A DNA stretch of 64,000 bases from DASPPM01 sp052143835 (GCA_052143835.1 JBKQRV010000009.1:1-64000), one strand, 5' to 3'. Numbered from the stretch's first letter, positions 26,461 to 36,021 are shown. Notes: generated by a model not told the origin, from the letters alone. Translations and numbers: made by a program.

Positions 26461-29400
26461 GCATCGCTGCCATCAGCCGGCGCGATCCGCGCATCGATCA
26501 GCGCCTCGCCGCCGATCCCGCCGCCTTCGTCTGGGTCGCCGCCTCTGCGGGCACCGGCAAGACGACCGTGCTCACCAACCGGGTGCTGAGCCTGCTCCTC
26601 GCCGGAACGCCGCCCCAGCGCATCCTCTGCCTCACCTTCACCAAGGCGGCGGCGGCCGAGATGGCGAACCGCATCGCGCGCGAGCTCGGCGAATGGGCGA
26701 CGATATCCGATCCTTTGCTGGCTGCGCGGTTGAGCGAGCTCGGCGACGCCACACCCGCGGGCGACATGCTGGAGCGCGCGCGGCGGCTCTTCGCCCAAGT
26801 GGTGGATGCCCCCGAGGGGCTCAGGATTGCGACGATCCATGCCTTCTGCCAGTCGCTCCTGCGCCGTTTCCCGCTCGAAGCGGGCCTCGTCCCCCATTTC
26901 GAGGTGCTGGATGAGCGCAGCGCCGCCGAGCTCATGGAGCGCGCGCGCGACGAGGTCCTCGTCCAGGCGCAGCCCGAGGCCGATGCGGCACTTGCGGCGG
27001 CGCTCGCCGAGGTGACGAGCCACGTCTCCGAGGAGGATTTCCGCGCGCTCATGGCCGAGCTCGCCAACGAGCGCGGCCGTGTCGGGCGCGCGCTCGCCAA
27101 GGTGGGCTCACTCGAGGAGGCCACAAAGGCACTTTACCGCCGGCTTGGCCTGGCAGCGGGCGAGAGCCCGGAAGAGGTGCGGGAAAAGGCGTCGGCGGAT
27201 GAGAGCTTGGCGCTTTCCGTGCTTAAGGAGGCAGCGGCTGCCCTTGCCCAAGGCTCTGCCGCGGACCGCGAGCGCGGGGCTGCGATCACGAGCTGGCTTG
27301 CCTCTTCGCCTGCGGAGCGGGTCCGGCACTTCGCCGCTTATCTGTCTCAATTTCTCACCAAGGACGGCGCGGCGCGCAGCACGCTTGCGACCAAGGCAGT
27401 GCGCGAGGCGAGCCCGGGAGCCGAGCCGGCGCTGCGCGCGGAGGCGACGCGGCTCGCGGCCGTGGTCGAGCGGCTCAAGGCGGCGATCACGGCGAAGGCC
27501 AGTGCCGCTCTGCTTCGCCTGGGTGCGGCGGTGCTCGCGGCCTATGAGGACCACAAAACGCATCAGGGCCTTCTCGATTACGATGATCTCATTCTGAGCA
27601 CGCAGCAGCTCCTCGCCAGGCGCGGCGCCGCGTGGGTCCTTTACAAGCTCGACCAGGGCCTCGACCACATCCTCATCGATGAGGCGCAGGATACCAACCC
27701 CGATCAGTGGCGGGTCATAGCCGCGCTCGCCGAGGAGTTCTTCGCGGGCGAAGGGGCGCGGGAGGTTGTTCGCACGGTCTTCGCAGTCGGCGATGCCAAG
27801 CAATCGATCTTCAGCTTCCAGCGCGCCGATCCCGCCGCCTTCGAGGCGATGCGTCGGCACTTCGCGGACAAGGTCGCAGCGACGGAGCGCGAGTGGCGGA
27901 GTATCGCGCTCGAGGTGTCGTTCCGCTCCACGCCTGCCGTCCTCCGCGCGGTCGATGCCGTCTTCAGCCGTCCCGAGGCGGCCGACGGCGTGGTGAGCGC
28001 GGGCGAAGAGGTGCGCCATTTCGCCAACCGCGAGGGCCGCGCCGGCCTCGTCGAGCTGTGGCCGGCTGTCGTGCCGCGCGAGCGCGCGGAACGTCCGATC
28101 TGGTCGTTGCCGGTCGGGCGCGAGCGCGCGGATTCGCCGCCGGCGCGGCTCGCCGCCCTCATCGCCGCGCGCATCCGACGCTGGACCCGTGAGGAAGAGC
28201 TCCTGCCGTCGAAGGGTCGCCCGATCCGCGCGGGCGACGTCATGGTGCTGGTGCGAAGGCGTACCGTCTTCGTCGAGGAGCTCGTGCGCGCGCTCAAGGC
28301 GGCCCAGGTGCCGGTCGCAGGTGTGGACCGCATGGTGCTGACCGACCAGATCGGGGTGATGGACTTGCTCGCCCTTGCGCGCTTCCTTCTCCTGCCCGAG
28401 GACGATCTCACGCTCGCCTGCGTGCTCAAGAGCCCGCTAATCGGCTTGAGCGAGGAGCAGCTCTTCGAGCTCGCCTACGCGCGCGGAGACGCGAGCTTGT
28501 GGCACGAGCTCGCGCGCCGCGCCGACGAGGATGCGGCCTTCGCCGCGGCACACGCCTATCTCGCGGATCTTCTGCGACGCGTCGACTTCACTCCGCCCTA
28601 CGAGCTGTTCGCCGAGGTGCTCGGCAGCAAGGGCAGGCCCGAGGAGAGGAGCGGGCTCAAGCGCATGCTCGCGCGACTCGGCCCCGAGGCGCAAGAGCCG
28701 CTCGAGGAGTTCCTCGCCTTGGCCTTGGCCTACGAGCGCGCCCACGTGCCTTCCCTCGAGGGCTTCCTCCATTGGGTCCGCTCGGGGGAGGCGGAGATCA
28801 AACGCGATCCCGAGGCGAGCGCGCGCGACGAAGTGCGCATCATGACCGTGCACGGGGCGAAGGGACTCGAGGCGCCGATCGTCATTCTGCCCGACACCCT
28901 GCAAGTTCCGAGGAAGAGCCCGCGTCTTCTCTGGCTCGACGGCGGCGAAGCAGGCTTTCTTTGGCCGCCCCGACGCGAGCACGAGGAGGCATTTGCCGCG
29001 CGCCTACGCGAGGAGGCCAAGCGCAAGCGCGACGAGGAATACCGCCGCCTCCTCTATGTCGCCATGACGCGCGCCCAGGACCGGCTCTATGTCTGCGGCT
29101 GGCGCGGCCGCAGCGAGACGGGCGAGCGCAATTGGTACGGGCTCGTTCGCGCCGGCCTCGAGACGATCGCCGAGCCCTTCGACTTCGACTGCACGGGCGA
29201 GATCGCGGAGGGCTGGAGCGGGGAGGGATTGCGCTTGCGCTCGCCCCAGGAGGTCGGGCCCGAGGAGGAGAAGCGCCGTGGCGGCTACCCGTCCTTGGTT
29301 GAGCCGCTGCCCGCATGGGCGCGATCGCTTCCGGCCCGCGAGCCGGTACCGGCGCGGCCCCTCGCGCCCTCGCGGCCCGAGGAGGAGGAGCCCGCCACCC

Positions 29401-29921
29401 GCTCTCCGCTTGGAGACGAGGAGGGCGTGCGCTTTCGCCGCGGCCTTCTCGTCCACCGCCTGCTCGAAGCGCTGCCGGAAATACCGCCCGACGCGCGTGC
29501 GCTTGCCTGCCGGCGCTATCTCGCACGGCCCGCCCACGGGCTCGGCGCCGCGGAGCAGGAGGCGATCGTGCGCGAGACGCTCGCCGTGCTCGCGGATCTC
29601 GCCTTCGCACCCCTCTTCGCCGCCGGCTCGCGCGCGGAGGTGCCGCTCGTGGGCGAGGTCAACGGCCGCGTCATCGCCGGCCAGATCGACCGTCTCCTGG
29701 TGCGCGAGAGCGAGATCCTGATCGTCGACTACAAGACCAACCGCTTGCCTCCCGCGAGCGCCCAAGAGGTCGCCCCGCTCTATCTCAAGCTGATGGCGGC
29801 CTACCGCGCGCTTCTCGCCCGCATCTATCCCGGCCGGCCTTTGCGCGCGGCTCTTCTCTTCACCGAGGGCCCGCGACTCATGCCATTACCGAATGAGCTC
29901 CTTGACGCCCACGCGCCTTGA
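26457..29921 (+). CDS. addA: Double-strand break repair helicase-nuclease AddA
   Basis: 1154 residues, a UvrD-type helicase with Walker A ASAGTGKTT, DEAQDTNPDQW (Walker B), GDAKQSIFSFQRADP, EVSFRSTPAVL and the LYVAMTRAQDRLYVCG motif. A C-terminal nuclease follows with VHRLLEALPE and IVDYKTNRLPP. It is the partner of AddB. Translational overlap with addB ensures matched synthesis. Confidence 0.95.
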   Translation: MSIAAISRRDPRIDQRLAADPAAFVWVAASAGTGKTTVLTNRVLSLLLAGTPPQRILCLTFTKAAAAEMANRIARELGEWATISDPLLAARLSELGDATPAGDMLERARRLFAQVVDAPEGLRIATIHAFCQSLLRRFPLEAGLVPHFEVLDERSAAELMERARDEVLVQAQPEADAALAAALAEVTSHVSEEDFRALMAELANERGRVGRALAKVGSLEEATKALYRRLGLAAGESPEEVREKASADESLALSVLKEAAAALAQGSAADRERGAAITSWLASSPAERVRHFAAYLSQFLTKDGAARSTLATKAVREASPGAEPALRAEATRLAAVVERLKAAITAKASAALLRLGAAVLAAYEDHKTHQGLLDYDDLILSTQQLLARRGAAWVLYKLDQGLDHILIDEAQDTNPDQWRVIAALAEEFFAGEGAREVVRTVFAVGDAKQSIFSFQRADPAAFEAMRRHFADKVAATEREWRSIALEVSFRSTPAVLRAVDAVFSRPEAADGVVSAGEEVRHFANREGRAGLVELWPAVVPRERAERPIWSLPVGRERADSPPARLAALIAARIRRWTREEELLPSKGRPIRAGDVMVLVRRRTVFVEELVRALKAAQVPVAGVDRMVLTDQIGVMDLLALARFLLLPEDDLTLACVLKSPLIGLSEEQLFELAYARGDASLWHELARRADEDAAFAAAHAYLADLLRRVDFTPPYELFAEVLGSKGRPEERSGLKRMLARLGPEAQEPLEEFLALALAYERAHVPSLEGFLHWVRSGEAEIKRDPEASARDEVRIMTVHGAKGLEAPIVILPDTLQVPRKSPRLLWLDGGEAGFLWPPRREHEEAFAARLREEAKRKRDEEYRRLLYVAMTRAQDRLYVCGWRGRSETGERNWYGLVRAGLETIAEPFDFDCTGEIAEGWSGEGLRLRSPQEVGPEEEKRRGGYPSLVEPLPAWARSLPAREPVPARPLAPSRPEEEEPATRSPLGDEEGVRFRRGLLVHRLLEALPEIPPDARALACRRYLARPAHGLGAAEQEAIVRETLAVLADLAFAPLFAAGSRAEVPLVGEVNGRVIAGQIDRLLVRESEILIVDYKTNRLPPASAQEVAPLYLKLMAAYRALLARIYPGRPLRAALLFTEGPRLMPLPNELLDAHAP

Positions 29922-30013
29922 CGCCCGCGCCGGCCAACCCATAGATTGGGCTCACGGCCAGGCTTGCACGAGAATCGGCGCTCTCCGCCTAACTTATTGA
30001 GAGGATGGGTAAA

Positions 30014-30334
30014 ATGGCCACGACCAAGGTATCCGACGCCTCTTTCGAGAGCGACGTCCTCAAGGCCTCCGGGCCGGTGCTCGTGGACTTCTGGGCCGAG
30101 TGGTGCGGCCCCTGCAAGCAGATCGCCCCCCATCTCGAGGCGCTCGCCAAGGAGCTCAACGGCAAGATCACCGTGGCCAAGCTCAACATCGACGAGAACC
30201 CGACCACGCCGCAGAAATACGGCGTGCGCGGCATTCCGACCCTCATGCTCTTCAAGGCCGGCCAGGTCGCCGCCATGAAGGTGGGCAGCCTGCCCAAGAG
30301 CAAGCTCTACGAGTGGGTGCAGTCGGTGCTGTAA
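30014..30334 (+). CDS. trxA: Thioredoxin
   Basis: 106 residues with the classic active site WAEWCGPCKQ and the cis-proline region GIPTLMLFK. It is a cytoplasmic dithiol reductant. The ATG at 30014 is preferred, with GAGAGG nine bases upstream; the ATG at 30005 touches that site. Placement after addA is common in Alphaproteobacteria. A repeat element follows. Confidence 0.95.
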   Translation: MATTKVSDASFESDVLKASGPVLVDFWAEWCGPCKQIAPHLEALAKELNGKITVAKLNIDENPTTPQKYGVRGIPTLMLFKAGQVAAMKVGSLPKSKLYEWVQSVL

Positions 30335-30379
30335 CGCACGTCCTTTCACCTCCCCCACACGATCGCGCCGAGCCCCGTT

Positions 30380-30551
30380 AGAGCAAGTCCTGATTGCATA
30401 GGCGCAGTGTGTGCTTCGAGACGCGGTGCTTCGCACCGCTCCTCAGCATGAGGCAGGTTCATGATTGCACAAGGAACCTCCTCAGCCTGAGGAGCGCCCG
30501 AAGGGCGCGTCTCGAAGGCCGCACCGATTCTATCCAGCCGGAACTTGCTCT
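30380..30551. repeat. Composite palindromic repeat (family B) between trxA and folC
   Basis: A 172-base unit bounded by AGAGCAAGT (30380-30388) and ACTTGCTCT (30543-30551). Inside, CTTCGAGACGCG is mirrored by CGCGTCTCGAAG, and there are small hairpins CGGTGCTTCGCACCG and CCTCAGCATGAGG. This type is frequent in Bradyrhizobium-like genomes by recollection. It lies between two convergent genes and ends four bases from the folC stop. Confidence 0.75.
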
Positions 30552-30554
30552 GGC

Positions 30555-31847
30555 TCAGCCGTTCTCGGCCAGCACCTTGCCGGCGAGATAGAGCGAGCCG
30601 CAGATGAGGAGGCGGCTCGGCCGGGCGAGCTCGGCCACGAGCTCTTTGACGGCGGCGAGGGGGCTCTCGGCCGGCTCGGCTCGGTGCCCGGCGGCGCGCG
30701 CGTGGGCTGCCGCCGCCTCGGCCGAGAGGCTGTTGGCTTCACCCGGGATGGCGACGGCGCGCAGGGCCGCCACGTGGGGTGCGAGCGGGGCGAGGAAACG
30801 CTCTGCGTCCTTGCTCTTGAGCATGCCGTAGACGACGCCGAGCGGCTTGTCGCGCCAGGCTTCCGCCTGGCGCGCGAGGGCGGCCCCTGCCGAGGCGTTG
30901 TGCCCGCCGTCGAGCCAAAGCTCCCAGCCCTCACGCGGCAGCGCCGCGACGAGGGGCCCTTGCGTCAAGCGCTGCAACCGTGCCGGCCATTCCACCTGCG
31001 CCACGCCCGCCCGCACGTGCTCGGGCGCGAGGCGAAATTCCGTGAGCCGCTCGGCGGCGGCGACGGCAAGTGCGGCGTTCTCGAGCTGATGCTCGCCGAG
31101 GAGCCCGGGCCGCGGCAATTCGAGGCGCCAACGCCGGCCGCGATAATGCCAGCCATCGCCGCTTGCCGCGATGCTCCAGTCGCGGCCGTGGCGAAAGAGG
31201 GCTGCACCGACGTGCTCGGCCTGCGTCTCGATCACGCCGGCGGCACCCGGAAGCTGCGGGCCGACGACGGCCACGACCCCCGGCTTCAGGATGCCCGCCT
31301 TCTCGAAGGCGATCTTCTCGATGGTGTCGCCTAAGTGCTCCGTGTGGTCGATCGAGATCGGCGTGATCGCCAAGAGTGCTGGAGTGCGGATGACGTTGGT
31401 GGCATCGAAGCGGCCACCGAGCCCGACCTCGAGGAGAAGCGCATCCGCGGGCTCGCGCGAGAAGGCGAGAAAGGCGGCGGCGGTCGTGATCTCGAAGAAG
31501 GTGATGGGCTCGCCGCGGTTCGCGCGCTCGCACTCCTCGAGGAGTTGGGTGAGCCGCGCGTCGTCGATGATGCCGGCCGCGAGGCGGATGCGCTCGGCGA
31601 AACGCACGAGGTGCGGCGAGGTGTAGGCCTGGACGCGGTAGCCCGCCGCCTCGAGCATCGCGCGCAAGTACGCGATGGTCGAGCCCTTGCCGTTGGTCCC
31701 CGCGACATGGACGACCGGGGCCAGCTTGTGCTCGGGATGGCCGAGCCGCTCGAGCAGGCGCTCGATCCGCCCGAGCGCGAGGTCGATGAGCTTGGGGTGG
31801 AGCGCCAGCAGGCGCCCGAGCACAAGATCACTCGGCTGGAGCGGCAC
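30555..31847 (-). CDS. folC: Bifunctional dihydrofolate/folylpolyglutamate synthase
   Basis: 430 residues. The P-loop is HVAGTNGKGST (about residues 47-57), with YTSPHLVRFAERIR and the Mur-ligase-like central domain (SIDHTEHLGDTIEKIAFEKAGI). It adds glutamate to dihydropteroate and to folates in the cytoplasm. A GTG start at 31847 overlaps the end of accD by 20 bases, as it follows accD in the trpB-trpA-accD-folC order typical of Proteobacteria. Confidence 0.95.
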   Translation of the reverse strand: MPLQPSDLVLGRLLALHPKLIDLALGRIERLLERLGHPEHKLAPVVHVAGTNGKGSTIAYLRAMLEAAGYRVQAYTSPHLVRFAERIRLAAGIIDDARLTQLLEECERANRGEPITFFEITTAAAFLAFSREPADALLLEVGLGGRFDATNVIRTPALLAITPISIDHTEHLGDTIEKIAFEKAGILKPGVVAVVGPQLPGAAGVIETQAEHVGAALFRHGRDWSIAASGDGWHYRGRRWRLELPRPGLLGEHQLENAALAVAAAERLTEFRLAPEHVRAGVAQVEWPARLQRLTQGPLVAALPREGWELWLDGGHNASAGAALARQAEAWRDKPLGVVYGMLKSKDAERFLAPLAPHVAALRAVAIPGEANSLSAEAAAAHARAAGHRAEPAESPLAAVKELVAELARPSRLLICGSLYLAGKVLAENG

Positions 31848-32742
31848 CTTTGCCTGCCTGGGCCGTGGGCAGCGGCACGACGGTCGCCGGGGCTTGACGA
31901 TTCATGAGCAAGCTCAGCACGCGCACGATGGTCTCGCGCAGCTCCTTGCGCGGCACGACCATGTCGACCATGCCGTGCTCGAGGAGGTTCTCGGCGCGCT
32001 GGAAGCCTTCCGGCAGCTTCTCCTTGATGGTCTCCTCGATGACGCGCGCGCCGGCGAAGCCGATCACCGCGCCCGGCTCGGCGATCTGGACGTCGCCCAA
32101 CATGGCGAACGAGGCGGAAACACCCCCCGTCGTCGGATCGGTCAGCACGACGATATAGGGCAGCTTCGCCTCGCGCATCTCCGCGACCGCGATCGCCGTG
32201 CGCGGCATCTGCATGAGCGAGAGGATGCCCTCCTGCATGCGCGCCCCGCCGGAGGCGGGAACCACGATGAGAGCCGCTTGCTGGAGGGTGGCGAGCCGTG
32301 CCGCGGCGACGAGCGCTGCACCCACCGCGACCCCCATCGAGCCGCCTTGGAACTCGAACTCGAAGGCGGCGATGACGACGGCAAGGCCGCCCATGCGTCC
32401 ATGCGCCACGACGATCGCATCGGCGAGGCCCGTCTTGACCTGCGCTTCCTTGAGGCGTTCGCTGTAGCGCTTGAGATCGCGGAACTTGAGCGGATCGGGC
32501 GGTGTCTTGGGCAGCTCGATCCTGTGGTATTGGCCGTCGTCGAAGAGCATCGCGAGCCGCTGCTCTGCCGCGATTCGCATGTGATGGCCGCAGTGCGGGC
32601 AGACGTTGAAGTTCGCCTCGAGCTCGCGATGGAAGATCATCTGCCCGCATTTGGGGCATTTTTGCCAAAGCCTGTCCGGAACCTCGGCCTTCTGCACGAG
32701 GGCGCGGATGCGAGGCCGTACGAAATTGGTGAGCCAGTTCAC
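31828..32742 (-). CDS. accD: Acetyl-CoA carboxylase carboxyltransferase subunit beta
   Basis: 304 residues. The N-terminal zinc ribbon is CPKCGQMIF...CPHCGHHM (four Cys, about residues 29-51). The carboxyltransferase core has FQGGSMGVAVGAAL and the oxyanion segment GGVSASFAMLGD. It acts with AccA in malonyl-CoA synthesis. A GTG start overlaps the trpA stop (GTGA). Confidence 0.96.
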   Translation of the reverse strand: MNWLTNFVRPRIRALVQKAEVPDRLWQKCPKCGQMIFHRELEANFNVCPHCGHHMRIAAEQRLAMLFDDGQYHRIELPKTPPDPLKFRDLKRYSERLKEAQVKTGLADAIVVAHGRMGGLAVVIAAFEFEFQGGSMGVAVGAALVAAARLATLQQAALIVVPASGGARMQEGILSLMQMPRTAIAVAEMREAKLPYIVVLTDPTTGGVSASFAMLGDVQIAEPGAVIGFAGARVIEETIKEKLPEGFQRAENLLEHGMVDMVVPRKELRETIVRVLSLLMNRQAPATVVPLPTAQAGKGAAPAE

Positions 32743-33608
32743 GAGGCGGCCCTCGCATTGGCTCGGGCGCCGCGCACGCCCGCGCTGAGCCTGCGGACGA
32801 AGGCGAGCGCCTCGGACACTAGCGCGGGGCTCGCCCCTCCCGCGGCGTCGAGCCCGCTTGCGATCACCTCAACGAGGGCCGAGCCCACCACCGCCGCGTC
32901 GGCGAAGCGGGCGAAGCCGGCCGCATCCTCCGGCGTCTTGATGCCGAAGCCGACGGCGAGCGGCAGCGCGGTGCGCGCGCGCACGCGCTCGATCGCGGCC
33001 TCGACGCGGCCGAGCTCGGCACTCCGCGTTCCCGTGATCCCGGTGATCGAGACGTAATAGACGAAGCCGCTTGCGTGCTCGAGCACGGTCGCGAGGCGCG
33101 CAGCCCCGGTCGTGGGGGCGACGAGGCGGATCATGGCGATCCCCGCCGCCTCGGCGAGGGGGCGCAGCTCCTCGTCCTCCTCGGGCGGCAAGTCGACGAC
33201 GATGAGCCCGTCGACGCCGGCAGCGGCGGCGTCGCGCACGAAGGCCGCGTTGCCGTAGCTGTAGATGGGATTGTAGTAGCCCATGAGGATGAGCGGCGTC
33301 GCCCGCTCGCCGGCGCGGAAGCTCTGCGCCATGGCAAGCGTTTTCCTCAGCGTCATGCCGGCCTTGAGCGCGCGCTGGCCCGCCGCCTGTATCGAGGGCC
33401 CGTCCGCCATGGGATCGGAGAACGGCATGCCGAGCTCGATGAGGTCGGCACCCGCCGCGGGGAGCGCCTTGAGCAGGGCGAGCGAGGTCTCGCCGTCCGG
33501 ATCGCCCGCGGTGATGAAGGTGACGAGCCCGGCGCGGCCCTCGGCCTTGAGGGCAGCGAAGCGGCGCTGGATGCGGTTCTCTCGATGCTTCTCTCCGGGC
33601 GCTTTCAT
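32739..33608 (-). CDS. trpA: Tryptophan synthase alpha subunit
   Basis: 289 residues. The TIM-barrel signature ELGMPFSDPMADGPSIQ holds the catalytic Glu and Asp, and GYYNPIYSYG and GFGIKTPEDA are also typical. It cleaves indole-3-glycerol phosphate and passes indole to TrpB. It overlaps trpB and accD by four bases each. Confidence 0.96.
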   Translation of the reverse strand: MKAPGEKHRENRIQRRFAALKAEGRAGLVTFITAGDPDGETSLALLKALPAAGADLIELGMPFSDPMADGPSIQAAGQRALKAGMTLRKTLAMAQSFRAGERATPLILMGYYNPIYSYGNAAFVRDAAAAGVDGLIVVDLPPEEDEELRPLAEAAGIAMIRLVAPTTGAARLATVLEHASGFVYYVSITGITGTRSAELGRVEAAIERVRARTALPLAVGFGIKTPEDAAGFARFADAAVVGSALVEVIASGLDAAGGASPALVSEALAFVRRLSAGVRGARANARAAS

Positions 33609-34840
33609 AGCCGCGCACCGAGATGATCGGCGACCGTGAAGATGTCCTTGTCGCCGCGTCCCGAGAGGCAGACGACGACGAGATGATCGCGCGCGAGGGT
33701 GGGGGCGATCTTGCCGACGTAAGCGAGCGCGTGCGCGGATTCGAGCGCCGGGATGATGCCCTCGAGCCGGCTCAAGAGCTGAAAGGCATCGAGCGCCTCG
33801 CGGTCCGTGATCGCGGCATAGCTGACGCGTCCCGTATCCTTGAGCCAGGCGTGCTCCGGTCCGACGCCGGGATAGTCGAGTCCGGCCGAGATCGAGTGCG
33901 CCTCGCTGATCTGGCCGTCGCTATCCTGCAAGAGATAGGTGCGGTTGCCGTGGAGCACGCCCGGCCGCCCGCCCAGCATGGAGGCGGCGTGGCGGCCCGT
34001 CTCGAGGCCGTGGCCCGCCGCCTCCACGCCTATGATGGCGACGCCCGCGTCGTCGAGGAAGGGATGGAAGAGCCCCATGGCGTTCGAGCCGCCGCCGACG
34101 CAAGCGACGAGCGTGTCGGGGAGCCGCCCTTCGAGGGCCAGGATTTGCTCGCGCACCTCGTTGCCGATGACGAGCTGAAAATCGCGCACGAGGGCCGGGT
34201 AAGGGTGGGGACCCGCGACCGTGCCGATGAGGTAGTAGGTGTCCGCGACGTTGGCGACCCAGTCGCGCAAGGCCTCGTTCATGGCGTCCTTGAGCGTGGC
34301 GGAGCCGGAGTTGACCGTCTTCACCTCGGCGCCGAGGAGGCGCATGCGGAAGACATTGGGCTTCTGCCGCTCGATGTCGACAGCGCCCATGTAGACGGTG
34401 CAGGGCAGCCCGAAAAGGGCCGCGACCGTGGCGGCGGCGACGCCGTGCTGGCCGGCACCCGTCTCGGCGATGATCCGCGTCTTGCCCATGCGCCGCGCCA
34501 ACAGGATCTGCCCCATGCAATTGTTGATCTTGTGCGCGCCCGTGTGGTTGAGGTCCTCGCGCTTGAGGTAAATCTTGGCGCCGCCGAGCTCGGCGCCGAG
34601 ACGCTCGGCCAAGGTAAGCGGGCTCGGCCGGCCGACGTAGTGCGAGAGGTAGCGGTAGAGCTCGGCCTTGAAGCCGGCATCCGCCTTGGCCTCGCGATAG
34701 GCGGCCTCGAGCTCGAAGAGGAGCGGCATCAGCGTCTCGGCCACGAAGCGGCCGCCGTAAATGCCGAAGTGGCCGCGCTCGTCCGGGCCGGCGCGGTAGG
34801 TGTTCGGCTTCTCGATGGGCCGCGGCTTCGGCGTGCTCAT
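33605..34840 (-). CDS. trpB: Tryptophan synthase beta subunit
   Basis: 411 residues. The PLP lysine is in HTGAHKINN, the phosphate loop is GGGSNAMG, and GRFVAETLMPLL marks the N-terminus. It condenses indole with serine. The ATG at 34840 gives the usual family start; an in-frame TTG 60 bases upstream would add an atypical leader. It is split from trpF by a gene on the other strand. Confidence 0.96.
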   Translation of the reverse strand: MSTPKPRPIEKPNTYRAGPDERGHFGIYGGRFVAETLMPLLFELEAAYREAKADAGFKAELYRYLSHYVGRPSPLTLAERLGAELGGAKIYLKREDLNHTGAHKINNCMGQILLARRMGKTRIIAETGAGQHGVAAATVAALFGLPCTVYMGAVDIERQKPNVFRMRLLGAEVKTVNSGSATLKDAMNEALRDWVANVADTYYLIGTVAGPHPYPALVRDFQLVIGNEVREQILALEGRLPDTLVACVGGGSNAMGLFHPFLDDAGVAIIGVEAAGHGLETGRHAASMLGGRPGVLHGNRTYLLQDSDGQISEAHSISAGLDYPGVGPEHAWLKDTGRVSYAAITDREALDAFQLLSRLEGIIPALESAHALAYVGKIAPTLARDHLVVVCLSGRGDKDIFTVADHLGARL

Positions 34841-34954
34841 GGCGCTCTGTGAGAGGTTGCCCAAGGCGGCGAATGAAGCATAAGGGGCGCCAAAGGTCAA
34901 AGTCGAAGGAGGTCCGGTGGCCCGCCGTCACCTCGACAACGGAGACCGAAGAGT

Positions 34955-34971
34955 ATACGTTATTCCCGTAT
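34955..34971 (+). promoter_or_regulatory. Small inverted repeat upstream of the XRE gene
   Basis: ATACG (34955-34959) and CGTAT (34967-34971) with a seven-base spacer lie 30 bases before the XRE start. This spacing is typical of an autoregulatory helix-turn-helix operator. The site is also about 115 bases upstream of trpB on the other strand. Confidence 0.35.
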
Positions 34972-35000
34972 GTTCGAACGCAAGAGGGAAGCGGCACGCA

Positions 35001-35369
35001 ATGCCTATCGTACGCATGTCAGCCGCGGATTTGGCGAAGCGTAAGCCGAAAGTCGATTGGAAACGGCTGGATGCGACGACCGAGGAGGAGATCGAACGTC
35101 AGGCGATCGAGGACGGTCACCCGACCCTCACGACGCGCGATCTCAAAAAGGCCCGCTTGGTCATGCCACCGGGCTCGGTGAATGTGCGCGAAATCCGTCG
35201 GCGGCTGCGGCTGTCGCAGCGGGCATTTGCGGCCAAATTCGGCTTCTCCCCGCGCACGGTGCAGGAGTGGGAGCAGGGCCGGGCACAGCCGGACCGGCCC
35301 GCACGCCTTTTGCTCGCCATGATCGCGCGCGCGCCCAAGACGGTCGAGCGCGTGTTGCGGCGGCTTTAG
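35001..35369 (+). CDS. XRE-family helix-turn-helix protein, antitoxin-like
   Basis: 122 residues. The N-terminal half is charged (ADLAKRKPKVDWKRLDATTEEEIERQAIEDG). The C-terminal half, about residues 55-118, is a Cro/C1 helix-turn-helix: RRRLRLSQRAFAAKFGFSP and VQEWEQGRAQPDRPARLLL. This layout matches antitoxins of the HigA/BrnT-partner kind. No toxin gene is adjacent on the same strand, so it looks solitary. The ATG at 35001 has GAGGGAAG upstream. It sits on the opposite strand between trpF and trpB; its stop is four bases from the trpF stop. Confidence 0.8.
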   Translation: MPIVRMSAADLAKRKPKVDWKRLDATTEEEIERQAIEDGHPTLTTRDLKKARLVMPPGSVNVREIRRRLRLSQRAFAAKFGFSPRTVQEWEQGRAQPDRPARLLLAMIARAPKTVERVLRRL

Positions 35370-35373
35370 GCCG

Positions 35374-36021
35374 TCACAGCCGCCGCGCCGCGGCGAGGAA
35401 GGCCGCGATGCGCTCGGGGTCCTTGTGGCCGGGACGGTCCTCCACGCCTGAGGAAACGTCGACGACGGCAGCACCGCTGGTCTTGACCGCCTCCGCTAAA
35501 TTCTCCGCCGTCAAGCCGCCCGAGAGCATCCAGGGTTTGCTCCAGCGCCGGCCAGCAATGAGGCGCCAATCGAAACTCAGCGCATTGCCGCCGGGGAGCG
35601 CTCGCGTCATGGCCTTGGGCGGCAGCGCATCGAAGAGCAGCCAATCGACGACGTCCGCGAAACGCTCGGCCTCGCCCACATCCTCCGGGCCCGCCACCCT
35701 GATCGCTTTCATGACCGGCACGGAGAAGCGCTTCCGGACCGCGGCGACGCGCTCCGGCGTCTCGCCGCCGTGAAGCTGGAGGAGGCCGAGGCCGGCGAGC
35801 GCGATCGCGTGGCCTAGGGTCGCGTCGTCGGTATCGACGAAGAGGCCGACGCGCTCGACGCCGGGCGGCACCGCGCGCGCGAGATCGGCGGCCTCCTCAG
35901 GGGTGACGTAGCGCGGCGAGGGCGGGTAGAAGACGAAGCCGATGAAGGCGGCACCCCCGCTCGCCGCGCATTCGGCCGCGGCGCGGCTGTTGACCCCGCA
36001 GATCTTGACCCTCACGCTCAT
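35374..36021 (-). CDS. trpF: Phosphoribosylanthranilate isomerase
   Basis: 215 residues. The N-terminal VKICGVNS carries the catalytic Cys; FVFYPPSPRYV, LQLHGGETPE, LLFDALPP (catalytic Asp) and MLSGGLTAENL follow in order. It isomerises PRA to CdRP in tryptophan synthesis. The ATG overlaps the pyrF stop. Confidence 0.94.
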   Translation of the reverse strand: MSVRVKICGVNSRAAAECAASGGAAFIGFVFYPPSPRYVTPEEAADLARAVPPGVERVGLFVDTDDATLGHAIALAGLGLLQLHGGETPERVAAVRKRFSVPVMKAIRVAGPEDVGEAERFADVVDWLLFDALPPKAMTRALPGGNALSFDWRLIAGRRWSKPWMLSGGLTAENLAEAVKTSGAAVVDVSSGVEDRPGHKDPERIAAFLAAARRL

